Source of the DNA: Bacteroidota bacterium
Lineage (GTDB): Bacteria > Bacteroidota > Bacteroidia > Chitinophagales > Saprospiraceae
Assembly (NCBI GenBank): GCA_024277695.1
Contig: JAJRUR010000087.1
Location: 1 to 15,094 of the forward strand
Direction of reading: 5' to 3'
Length of the DNA stretch: 15,094 bases
Below, in pieces: positions 8,501 to 15,094 of the stretch (its first letter is position 1; each line of letters begins with the position of its first letter). A program made the translations under genes and the position numbers. The notes beneath the pieces were generated by a model, which saw only the letters and a list, made by a program, of their open reading frames with translations, did no database searches and had not been told where the DNA came from.

Positions 8501-11500
8501 GTCGCTTCCGTTGGATTTGGCATCGACGAGGTCTTGGAGCAAGACATCAATCTGGTTTTCTTCCGGCCAGATGTTTTCAGACGAATACGGGGATGCGACA
8601 TCGTATTTAGAGAATACGAGGGGTTGCGATATTTCGTAATAGTTATTCTTGAGATCACTTCCAATACGCAAAAAAAGCTCAACAGATTTGTCCGGAATGT
8701 CTTCACCTTGAGGATGTTCGGCATGGATAAACATCTGTAGTCGCTTGTAGAGGCGTAGATCGAAGTTGACTATTTTATAGGCTCCTACTTCGCAGTTATC
8801 GGCATTGAGTCCGCAAGCATTTAAAGAGAGGGACTCTTCATTTTGGAGATTGGTCTGAAAGGATCCGAAGGATCGCTCTCGCTGGATACCTTTGGGTAGG
8901 ACATAGTTAAAAGGAAGACGATCTGAATTTTCTTCCAAGCTGACAGAATTGACGTCGAGTGTTGGTCCGTTGCCATCGAGTCCGCCGCAGGTATTTTCGA
9001 ACAGAAGATATCTCCTCCACTGTGATCTAAGCAGGTCAAATCGGGCAAAACGCAAGGTCACCGGCTCATCGAAATCGGTAAGGTACATTCTCAAAAATCG
9101 AATAGATCTAAAATCTCTTATACCACCTACGATTTGTCTTCCCACTTCGCTTCGTATCGGGATTCGGACTTGATACCAGATACCGTCATCAGCGCCGGGT
9201 TCAGAGTTGTATGGAGGTACTACACGCTGATCTATGATATAATTGGTGTTAGGGTCTGGTCCTAAGTGGGGAGTAAACTGACCATTTTGGTTATTGAGAG
9301 TTATCTCATAGCTGTAGTAGGATTCTGATTCGTTGAGGGTATTATCTCGATCGAGGTCTTCGATATCGGGATTGAGTTTTTGAGCGCGGAGGTTGGTGGT
9401 AATATCTTGCGTATTGGGGCTATCGCCTTGTGGATAGTTAAAGCGACTATATCGATCTATACAACTGGAAGCACTCGTGTATCGAGCATCATTGTAAAAG
9501 ACATAATTGTCATTAGAAGGATCTTGTGCTACGATGGTACGTCCCGAGGTGAACGAATTGACATAGTCACTATAGAAGTTGAGTTCTTCGGCATCGGTCA
9601 AGCCATCGAGTCCGACGTCTTGCTTGACTCTTACTGCGGGGTCATTGTCAAAAGCATTGACGATGGGTGGGCGACTGGGTACTTTTCCCCAGGCGGTTTG
9701 GTCAATTGCGCTTGTATCACCCAATCCGTTTTCGAAGAAAAACCTAGAGTCTTTCATGATATCTTCTGAGATATTACCAAGCTGCAAAATGAGTTTTCCG
9801 GGTTTGGCGTTTGGTCTGCCTATGTAAGGATTGAGTACCCAAAACTCTATAAACTCCACATTAGATTGCTCAAAATCTGTTATCGTAGTGAAGCGCATAA
9901 TACCTCCCCAACGGCTAGAGGGGTCTTTTAGTCTGATGACATCTGAGCCTTGCGGGTCTATAGACCCTGCGCTATATTCGGTGCCTTGAGGCGGGTCAAA
10001 ATTATAGGGTCCGCGTCTAGTGGGATCATAATGTACATCAAAAGTTCTCTCGACTTGAGCGAGCAGGTTATTGGTTTGTCGCTGTGTAAAAAGTTCTGTG
10101 GTTTGTAATACTCTACAATAAGGATTATTGGCATCTTCTGTAGAGAGTACAGAGCGATCTGCTTGATAGAAACTGATTGCTGCCCGATTGACACCTGTAC
10201 GAATGTCATTGGATAGTTCGGATTCTCTGAATCTCAATCCTCCACCTTGTTTCATATCTGTAGGAACGCTGGATATTGTCCAGTTGGTCCAGTTAGCCAA
10301 AGTAAATTCCGAACCTGCTGTCCCTTCAAAATCATCGATATATACGATACCTCCGTCATTTTGTTCGTTTTCGATAGCAGAAGAGTGACCGGGATCCATA
10401 GAGGCTACTTCTGCTGAAAGGTTGAAACTTGATTTTTCTTTGGTCGAAATCAGCGGAATTTTATCCACCATTCTGGTCAGCCATTTTGATTCGGTATTAT
10501 AGTTCAAGTCCAGTCCCCACACGCGATTATTGATAGGGTCATTACCTATGTTTACTTTTTGTGTAAAAGGTCGCTCAAATAGTCGCATATATGTAGCACC
10601 TAGGTTGAGCTTATCGCTAAATTCATAATCTGCTCGGACTCCGAGCATGGTTTTGGTTTGGAAACTAAAGAGAGATTGGTCTTCGTATTCGATATTGACA
10701 GGTACTCCGGATTGTCTGATAGATTCATTGAGGATGACATTGCCCGTATTGTAATCGACCGTATAGTCTGTACCTTCGCGCAATAATTGTCCTCCGGCAC
10801 TCACTCGCACCGAACCGCGTGGCACATTAAATGATCCGAGTTGGACATTGGAGCCTTGGTTGGACTTGTATCTTCCTTTGATAATATAGCGATTGAGCTC
10901 TGTAAAGTCTCTGGCAGCTGTGATGGTAGAGTCATATAGTTGGTTATAGACGAACTGGTCGTGAAACTCCGGGAGAAGAGCTTGTTCGAGATATTGGCCA
11001 AAAGGCTCTAATCGAGGTATCATAATACGCCCGGTAGTCGTGTTGATCGTCAGTCCGGGTACGAAATCAAATCTCCCGTCGGGTTGAGGATCTCGCTGAC
11101 TGTTGAGGTTGTCCAGATTGAGTAATTCGAGCAAAATTCTATTAGCTAAGTTGGTACCCGGTAGATTTCGGCGATCACTGAAGTCATCCTCTTGAGTAGT
11201 CACTCCACTGATACCTTCATAAAAGAAATCCACTTCAAAATCTTCATTGCTGACTTGATAGGCTCCGATGGAGTAGAAGTTTTTCATCATCAGGTCCCAA
11301 ATCGGCAGATCTACACGTGCTGTAGTACTTTTAAGCATTTTGACAAAAAGCACGCCCGGTTTATCGGGATCTTCGGGCACTTCTTCTGCAAACTCACCCA
11401 CTTGATAGGTTTTGCCGTTATAAGTGTACTCGTATGCCACTCCAAGGACTTGATTGGGTCTCAAAGAGATACTTAATGATATAAAACCCAGGTCGGGATG

Positions 11501-12877
11501 AAAGGTATATTCCGAACGGTTGAGCAATCGGGCGCGGACTTTTTCGAAATCTCTGGACTGCTGCATCCCAAAAGTATTGGTTATAAAGTTATTGACTCTG
11601 GTCAACTCCCTATCTTGAATATTTCGCGTAAGCTTACGGTATAAGTTATTGGCTTTGTTGGAGGGAAGTTCGGCTTGGCCGGTAATGTCAGGATTGGTAA
11701 TTCCGGCTTTGCGAATCAGCTGCGGCTGGGCAGTATTAAAAATATCAAACTCCCCAAAATCTGCCAAAAGGACTATATCTCTGTCATTCTCGATATCTCT
11801 GCGATCATTGGTCACCCAGACCTCTATTTTGGTGATTTTAAAAAGCGAATTGATCTGCGGTAGTCTGGATAACGAACTTTCAAAGTGATCACGATTGAAG
11901 TGGCTCAAAAAGAAATGTCTGTTTTCATCATATTGATCCGCTCTGATTTCGAACTCTTTGATTTGTGATCCTCCTTGGAGCTGGAGTTGTTGTCGTTCGG
12001 ATCTTTGTTGGGAGGCGAGCAAGGTTGTCCTGAGTCTGCCAAACTGTAGTTCGGTCTTGAATCCGAACAGATTTTGATTTCCTTTGATTAGCGAAGATCT
12101 CAATGGCATGGAGATGTTGCCTACATCTATTTTTTTGATGATTTCGTCTTCTGTCCAGGCACCTGTATTGTAGTTGAGTTTGAGTACTCGGTCAAAGTCA
12201 AAGCTGGAAGGAACATTATAGTTTATATCCATACTGAGTTTTTCGCCGATTTTTCCGGTCATACTCATCTGAATACCCATATCAAAGAGAAAACCCAAGT
12301 TCCGCTGTTGTCTCAAATCTGTTCCACCTAGTTCGTTTCGATAATACCTCATCCCTAAGGTGAGATCTATATTACCTCTAGGCCTTATATCTACAGTAGT
12401 ACCCCCAAACAGTCTATCGATCAATGACTTGGACACGTCGATTCTATCCATTGGATCCTCCCGTAGATTGATGTTATTTTTTCCTCCGGACATCCCTGCC
12501 AAACGAGCAAAATATTCGCGTTTTTGCTCCTTTTCTTTCCAGGCCAGATACTCTTCAAAATTCATATAGGTAGGGGCTCTGAAATACTCGGAGCCAATAC
12601 GTTCTGTAAGAATATATCGCTGAGTCTTCGGGTCGTACTCAATTTCTTTGGTGATGAGTTTTGGATCTTTGAGATCAAAGGGGTTGCGATGGCGATCATT
12701 TATAAAGTCGCCATAGCGCTCACGCAGCGGAATCGTGTCAGATGAAGGGATCGCTACACGCTCGGCTATCGGGACCTCCAACCGAAAAGACCAACTATTG
12801 GATGCGGCAAAGGATTCGACCAGAAATCCGAAGCAACTCCATAGCAAAACGGCCAACACATAAGTAATATACTTCAT
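5510..12877 (-). CDS. sprA: SprA/Sov, outer-membrane translocon of the type IX secretion system
   Basis: Complete 2455-residue protein, close to the ~2400-2500 residues of Flavobacterium SprA and Porphyromonas Sov. In the known SprA structure a single chain makes a very large 36-strand outer-membrane barrel through which folded T9SS cargo leaves the cell. Residues 1-24 are a Sec signal peptide (cleavage after SFA or SFAA). The mature start has the family blocks RYGDFIN...NPFDLKDP (54-72) and LFGGTTVDIRPRG (156-168), then KKIDVGNISMPL with SSLIKGNQNLFGFK (248-274) and RHFFLS (320-325). The YIDDFEG block near residue 848 is another SprA landmark. The C-terminus (GGINFRFKLQ) is a typical closing barrel strand. 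Two Lys/Arg-rich inserts lie at ~1892-1943 and ~2320-2370. The gene follows ruvA by 88 bp, with a -7-like box in between. No frameshift or missing block is apparent. Confidence 0.97.
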   Translation of the reverse strand: MKYITYVLAVLLWSCFGFLVESFAASNSWSFRLEVPIAERVAIPSSDTIPLRERYGDFINDRHRNPFDLKDPKLITKEIEYDPKTQRYILTERIGSEYFRAPTYMNFEEYLAWKEKEQKREYFARLAGMSGGKNNINLREDPMDRIDVSKSLIDRLFGGTTVDIRPRGNIDLTLGMRYYRNELGGTDLRQQRNLGFLFDMGIQMSMTGKIGEKLSMDINYNVPSSFDFDRVLKLNYNTGAWTEDEIIKKIDVGNISMPLRSSLIKGNQNLFGFKTELQFGRLRTTLLASQQRSERQQLQLQGGSQIKEFEIRADQYDENRHFFLSHFNRDHFESSLSRLPQINSLFKITKIEVWVTNDRRDIENDRDIVLLADFGEFDIFNTAQPQLIRKAGITNPDITGQAELPSNKANNLYRKLTRNIQDRELTRVNNFITNTFGMQQSRDFEKVRARLLNRSEYTFHPDLGFISLSISLRPNQVLGVAYEYTYNGKTYQVGEFAEEVPEDPDKPGVLFVKMLKSTTARVDLPIWDLMMKNFYSIGAYQVSNEDFEVDFFYEGISGVTTQEDDFSDRRNLPGTNLANRILLELLNLDNLNSQRDPQPDGRFDFVPGLTINTTTGRIMIPRLEPFGQYLEQALLPEFHDQFVYNQLYDSTITAARDFTELNRYIIKGRYKSNQGSNVQLGSFNVPRGSVRVSAGGQLLREGTDYTVDYNTGNVILNESIRQSGVPVNIEYEDQSLFSFQTKTMLGVRADYEFSDKLNLGATYMRLFERPFTQKVNIGNDPINNRVWGLDLNYNTESKWLTRMVDKIPLISTKEKSSFNLSAEVASMDPGHSSAIENEQNDGGIVYIDDFEGTAGSEFTLANWTNWTISSVPTDMKQGGGLRFRESELSNDIRTGVNRAAISFYQADRSVLSTEDANNPYCRVLQTTELFTQRQTNNLLAQVERTFDVHYDPTRRGPYNFDPPQGTEYSAGSIDPQGSDVIRLKDPSSRWGGIMRFTTITDFEQSNVEFIEFWVLNPYIGRPNAKPGKLILQLGNISEDIMKDSRFFFENGLGDTSAIDQTAWGKVPSRPPIVNAFDNDPAVRVKQDVGLDGLTDAEELNFYSDYVNSFTSGRTIVAQDPSNDNYVFYNDARYTSASSCIDRYSRFNYPQGDSPNTQDITTNLRAQKLNPDIEDLDRDNTLNESESYYSYEITLNNQNGQFTPHLGPDPNTNYIIDQRVVPPYNSEPGADDGIWYQVRIPIRSEVGRQIVGGIRDFRSIRFLRMYLTDFDEPVTLRFARFDLLRSQWRRYLLFENTCGGLDGNGPTLDVNSVSLEENSDRLPFNYVLPKGIQRERSFGSFQTNLQNEESLSLNACGLNADNCEVGAYKIVNFDLRLYKRLQMFIHAEHPQGEDIPDKSVELFLRIGSDLKNNYYEISQPLVFSKYDVASPYSSENIWPEENQIDVLLQDLVDAKSNGSDNPNIRVVGLPNLADARNIMIGVRSKTDATQNTCINVWANELRVSGIDERGGMAGLVRMDAQLADLGSVGAALNYSGIGYGGIDQSVYQRQREDILGYDLTTNLEIGKFFPKSLGIKIPFYAQYSVAQRSPLFDPYDEDVEFKTKLEGEPDPVKKKEIKDRAINYERITSFNFTNVRIEGSGKKKPKPWSPSNVSVSYSVAKELKHNPVVASDEQTTTRAGLNYNYNFKGLPISPFKKLIKKKSKMLRWMREINLNPIPNNFSFGTSVDRRFGSIQYRSLPNRMYFNKFFNWDRNYNMRWDLTKSLKLSYNATNRGIVDEPNEQDLVDQFPNDPLSRAEVRKDSIWSNLKNFGRTKNYSHTIDANYTLPLKYLPYLDFINARASYAAGYDWNAASQNVLFLGNTIQNNQKRTATVDMNFTKLYKKSKYLKRLENPNKKTSARKKRGGASAIDDENKKNKSAKDEKPPKTSGKKGDKKEKKKKKKGERPISTIEKLFVRPLLSLRKIQFNYTRDFRSYVPGFTPEPEYFGLGEELTAPGVGYILGLQPDQSWLFDVAQQKGWITDNIELNEQFLLSDRENTDLRISLEPFKDLKIDLNWKKTAQNTHTENFKKQNGSEWRSENPRDIGSYTVSYFMANTLFGRNVRDVFDQFAANRTLISKRLGTINGITEVHPLDGPEYVDGFGRLQVDVVIPSFLAAYTDQDPNQIDLDVFKVAPRPNWNLRWDASKTFSFLKNVFNQIAVTHGYGSNFTINSYNSNFDFVPDPNLRFAEVNRNRITQNFFSVLDIPNIDIQEQFSPLLGIDMTTKTGANIRLNYKKSRRITLSLRESGEVRETKSTDFTFGFGHTIKNVRIGFLQFDAGTKRTRKRKSRQKRKEEEELDKKLRDAADDINNKGGKIGPKKKRRKKEKKKGSDLVLAFDVSFRDDLTITHELDTGTDPQPSRGQKTLRIEPTIDYDINKNLTLRLFFEYNSTRPYTSDSAPTVRTRGGINFRFKLQ
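5768..5920 (-). other. Lys/Arg-rich low-complexity insert B within SprA (residues ~2320-2370)
   Basis: About 25 of 51 residues are Lys or Arg, including PKKKRRKKEKKKG at the end, with a short acidic EEEE stretch and a probable helix (LDKKLRDAADDI) between. It lies between beta-barrel strand segments near the C-terminus, so it is probably a loop. At DNA level it is a long pyrimidine-rich run on the + strand. Confidence 0.85.
7049..7204 (-). other. Lys-rich low-complexity insert A within SprA (residues ~1892-1943)
   Basis: About 20 of 52 residues are Lys, ending in DKKEKKKKKKG. It has no predicted fold and separates two stretches of barrel strands. The + strand shows repeated T runs, up to eight at 7131-7138 and seven at 7065-7071 and 7085-7091. 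Confidence 0.85.
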
Positions 12878-12924
12878 ATATATCTATATCAACTTCAACA
12901 CATTGCTTTTAAAAAAACGAGGTG

Positions 12925-12932
12925 CAAAATTA
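12925..12932 (-). promoter_or_regulatory. Candidate -7 box for sprA
   Basis: TAATTTTG on the - strand matches the Bacteroidota -7 consensus TAnnTTTG exactly and lies 48 bp upstream of the sprA ATG. A TTTTG (12945-12949) lies only 12 bp further upstream, closer than the usual ~17-20, so the -33 element is weak. This suggests sprA can be transcribed apart from ruvA. Confidence 0.4.
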
Positions 12933-12965
12933 CTTTAATAATTTCAAAATCATAATGAAAAAAGA

Positions 12966-13553
12966 TCACTTTGATAATAATGCCAAAGATTTTTTTATCA
13001 AATCCTCTACTGTATCACCATCATCCCGGATCTGCTTAAATGATAATAAAACGTCTTTTTGCTTAAATCCTAAATTTACTAAGGCTGATAACGCTTCTGA
13101 TCGTATAGTATTGTCTGTGGGGTGGACATTAATATCAGCAGTCAATTGATCTGATTTGGACATTTTGTCTTTTAGGTCGAGGATAATGCGTTTTGCCGTC
13201 TTGGGGCCTATACCTTTGACACTTCTAAAGGACTCTACATCATCGGATAATATAGCGCGCTGTACTTGAGCAGGACTCATCGAAGAAAGTATAATAATAG
13301 CCGTATTCGTACCGATACCGGATACGGACAAGAGCTGCCTAAAGATCTGTCGCTCTATTTTGCTGGCAAAACCGTAAAGCCGCTGGTCATCCTCACGGAC
13401 ATAGAGATGCGTATATAGTTTGGGTGTGCCTTTATCCTTGACAGCTTGCGCCGTGAAGAGGCTTACATGAAGCCCGTAACCGACTCCGGCGCAATCTATA
13501 ACAATATATGTAGGGTGATATTCGGCTATTTTGCCACAAATGTATTCGTACAT
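12966..13553 (-). CDS. ruvA: Holliday junction branch migration protein RuvA
   Basis: Complete 195-residue RuvA, the usual length. The tetramer binds four-way DNA junctions and loads the RuvB motor for branch migration during recombination repair. The N-terminal OB-fold domain (1-~65) opens with MYEYICGKI and contains CAGVGYGLHVSL. Two helix-hairpin-helix motifs follow: LLSVSGIGTNTA (74-85) and FRSVKGIGPKTAKRIILDL (109-127). Domain III (~150-195), which contacts RuvB, is intact. The start is fixed by an in-frame TAG a few codons upstream. A weak promoter match, CTTG (13629-13632) then 18 bases then TATATTTA (13603-13610), lies in the 93-bp gap behind the aminopeptidase gene. ruvA directly before sprA is a common Bacteroidota order. 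ruvB and ruvC are not in the window. Confidence 0.97.
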   Translation of the reverse strand: MYEYICGKIAEYHPTYIVIDCAGVGYGLHVSLFTAQAVKDKGTPKLYTHLYVREDDQRLYGFASKIERQIFRQLLSVSGIGTNTAIIILSSMSPAQVQRAILSDDVESFRSVKGIGPKTAKRIILDLKDKMSKSDQLTADINVHPTDNTIRSEALSALVNLGFKQKDVLLSFKQIRDDGDTVEDLIKKSLALLSK

Positions 13554-13620
13554 GGGCCGAAGATAAGTAAAACTCTAATTTTATGCGCATCAGCTCCTAA
13601 AATAAATATACATCCAAAAC

Positions 13621-13642
13621 CCCCAATGCAAGTTTATTGGAG
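13621..13642 (-). terminator. Candidate terminator or attenuator after the aminopeptidase gene
   Basis: On the - strand CTCCAAT (13636-13642) pairs with ATTGGGG (13621-13627), including one T-G pair, around an 8-base loop, followed by GTTTT. The hairpin begins four bases after the aminopeptidase stop, a typical terminator position. The stem is short and the U-run only four, so read-through into ruvA is likely. Confidence 0.35.
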
Positions 13643-13646
13643 TGAA

Positions 13647-15094
13647 CTACCCAATCGGAGCACACTTTATCTTAAACCATTTTGCCTCCTTTTCATGGAG
13701 ATGTGGGCTTATACGATCGTAACACATTTGATGATAGTGATTGATCCAGGCTATTTCTTCCTTGGACAGCAAAGTCGAGTCGATCAGTTGGAGATCATAT
13801 GGATATACTGTCAGCATTTCAAAATGCATAAACCCATCCTTTACTTGACTGACTGCTATGAGGTTTTCTATCCGAATTCCGTATGCTCCCTCTAAGTAGT
13901 ATCCCGGCTCATCCGACAAGACCATTCCGGGCAATAGTTCTGTTTTTCCGCGCTCCTGCAATCCGGGGACGATGCCCTGGGGTGGTTCGTGCACATTGAG
14001 AAAATATCCGACACCATGTCCCGTACCATGACCATAATTGAGTCCTTGACTCCAAAGAAATTGTCGAGCGAGGACATCGAGTTGGATACCTTTGGTTCCT
14101 TTTGGAAATTTGGCTCGAGCCAAAGCAATCATCCCCTTGAGTACAAGTGTATTATGTCTGCGTTGGCTTTCTGAAGCATCCCCCATTGCAAAGGTACGCG
14201 TAATATCTGTAGTACCATCAACATATTGACCACCCGAATCAACTAAAAGGATTCCTTCAGGATATATCGTGGCGCAGCTATCCGGCTGAGCATGATAGTG
14301 TACGATAGCACCATTGGAGCGATATCCTACAATAGCATCAAAACTCTCTTGGTGATAACCCTCCATCTGACTCCGAAAGAAAGCTAGTTTTTTGGCCAAG
14401 TCCACTTCGCTAACTCCATCAGCTACGTTGTCCTCGAGCCACATAAATGTCCTCGCCAATGCAGCTCCGTCTTTGGCCATAGCTCGATGTATATGGTCTA
14501 GCTCTCCACGAGACTTACAAGCCTTGAGCAGTGTGATGATGTTGCGCTGTTCTATGATTTTTTCGGTACTTATCGAATTGTAAAGCTGAATACTGGTCAT
14601 CTGCGGATCAATCCATATAGAGTCCTTGGGGTCTATCTTGCTGAGAAAAGTCCGCACATCACTATAAGGCGCTACGGAAATACCATCTTGCTCCAGTTTC
14701 TGCAAAAGTACATTAGGAAGTTTTTGCTGATCTATAAACAGATGACCACCTTGCAGATCGATAACAAGATATGCAATGGTCACAGGATTACAAGGGATGT
14801 CGCTACCACGTATATTTAGTACCCAAGCAATACTATCCAGAGCATTGACGAGCAGATAATCTGCCTTTTTGCCTAACATCTCTTGTCGTACATTGTGGAG
14901 TTTTTCTGCTCTGGAACTCATAGCATATTGGAGCTCATGCTCAAAAACCGGAAATGAGGGCATCGGGGGCCTGTCTTTCCATATCATAGCTATGAGATCC
15001 AAATCTTGGTCCACTTTTATACCGGACTTATCCATCAAGCTTTTGATCCTACGGTATGCACGCACACTGATGAGCTTACCGTCAAAACCTAAAG
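13647..15094 (-). CDS. pepP: Xaa-Pro aminopeptidase (aminopeptidase P, long three-domain type), N-terminus beyond window
   Basis: Cytoplasmic metallopeptidase of family M24B that removes the N-terminal residue before proline. The frame runs off the right edge: GFDGKLISVRAY is readable before the GTG at 15065, so that GTG is not the start. About 480 of an expected ~590 residues are visible, covering part of domain I, domain II and the whole catalytic domain. Numbered from the GTG codon, the five metal ligands are all present with the same spacing as human XPNPEP1: Asp276 and Asp287 (DSGGQYVDGTTD), His350 (HGTGHGVG), Glu386 (EPGYY) and Glu400 (RIEN). His359 in NVHEPP matches the second active-site His. 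The resemblance is to the eukaryote-like long form rather than the shorter E. coli PepP, so the symbol denotes the activity, not orthology. The gene is followed by a hairpin and then ruvA. Confidence 0.94.
   Translation of the reverse strand, partial: LGFDGKLISVRAYRRIKSLMDKSGIKVDQDLDLIAMIWKDRPPMPSFPVFEHELQYAMSSRAEKLHNVRQEMLGKKADYLLVNALDSIAWVLNIRGSDIPCNPVTIAYLVIDLQGGHLFIDQQKLPNVLLQKLEQDGISVAPYSDVRTFLSKIDPKDSIWIDPQMTSIQLYNSISTEKIIEQRNIITLLKACKSRGELDHIHRAMAKDGAALARTFMWLEDNVADGVSEVDLAKKLAFFRSQMEGYHQESFDAIVGYRSNGAIVHYHAQPDSCATIYPEGILLVDSGGQYVDGTTDITRTFAMGDASESQRRHNTLVLKGMIALARAKFPKGTKGIQLDVLARQFLWSQGLNYGHGTGHGVGYFLNVHEPPQGIVPGLQERGKTELLPGMVLSDEPGYYLEGAYGIRIENLIAVSQVKDGFMHFEMLTVYPYDLQLIDSTLLSKEEIAWINHYHQMCYDRISPHLHEKEAKWFKIKCAPIG

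Noticed and set aside
9380..9769. 129-codon + strand frame opposite sprA
   Set aside because: It lies wholly within conserved sprA coding sequence, with no recognisable domain and no promoter or conserved start.
12831..12835. Cys15 of SprA as a lipoprotein cysteine
   Set aside because: The residues before it (LWS) do not make a good lipobox, and a normal signal peptidase I site follows at residues 22-25.
13022..13070. Extra TGCTTAAAT matches inside ruvA as more copies of the gap repeat
   Set aside because: They encode Phe-Lys-Gln twice within the conserved RuvA domain III and match over only 9 bases. Coding constraint explains them.
13435..13590. 52-codon - strand ORF with AGGAG just before its ATG, overlapping the start of ruvA
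   Set aside because: Most of it is in a different frame over the conserved ruvA coding sequence. The residues are not protein-like, and Shine-Dalgarno matches carry little weight in this phylum.
15063..15065. GTG as the start of the Xaa-Pro aminopeptidase
   Set aside because: The in-frame residues before it (GFDGKLIS) fit domain I of the family, and the visible protein is about 110 residues short of normal. The gene simply runs off the window.

Overview
The window is a stretch of chromosome from a member of the Bacteroidota. It carries a full-length SprA/Sov, the giant outer-membrane translocon of the type IX secretion system (T9SS), which is specific to that phylum. It also carries an RprX/RprY-type two-component pair, the ruvA-sprA gene order typical of many Bacteroidota, and promoter-like boxes of the TAnnTTTG kind. 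Start codons lack strong Shine-Dalgarno sequences, as expected for the phylum. A narrower placement is not justified from this sequence alone.

Layout. Left edge, + strand (1-2882): the 3' part of a large gene joining a GH3 glycosidase to a beta-lactamase-like serine hydrolase, cut by the window start, then a complete ComF-family phosphoribosyltransferase-like gene. Everything from 2951 to the right edge is on the - strand. Read in transcription direction from the right it runs: a long-type Xaa-Pro aminopeptidase (N-terminus beyond the window), ruvA, sprA (7.4 kb, about half the window), a 372-bp gap, then a sensor histidine kinase and its OmpR-family response regulator. comF and the response regulator converge across 68 bp.

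How the genes work together. sprA builds the T9SS pore. The kinase and regulator lie just downstream of it but have their own promoter-like sequence, so a regulatory link to secretion is only a hypothesis. ruvA is DNA-repair housekeeping. The aminopeptidase and the GH3/serine hydrolase fit peptide breakdown and cell-wall or glycan turnover. I see no tRNA, rRNA, CRISPR array, insertion sequence or phage gene.

Most of the window is ordinary core genome. The least explained part is the 5138-5509 gap. It holds a roughly 97-codon - strand reading frame broken by one in-frame TGA, and two exact copies of a 15-bp sequence, each lying within or across the spacer of a promoter-like arrangement. The two Lys/Arg-rich inserts in SprA are the other feature worth a second look.
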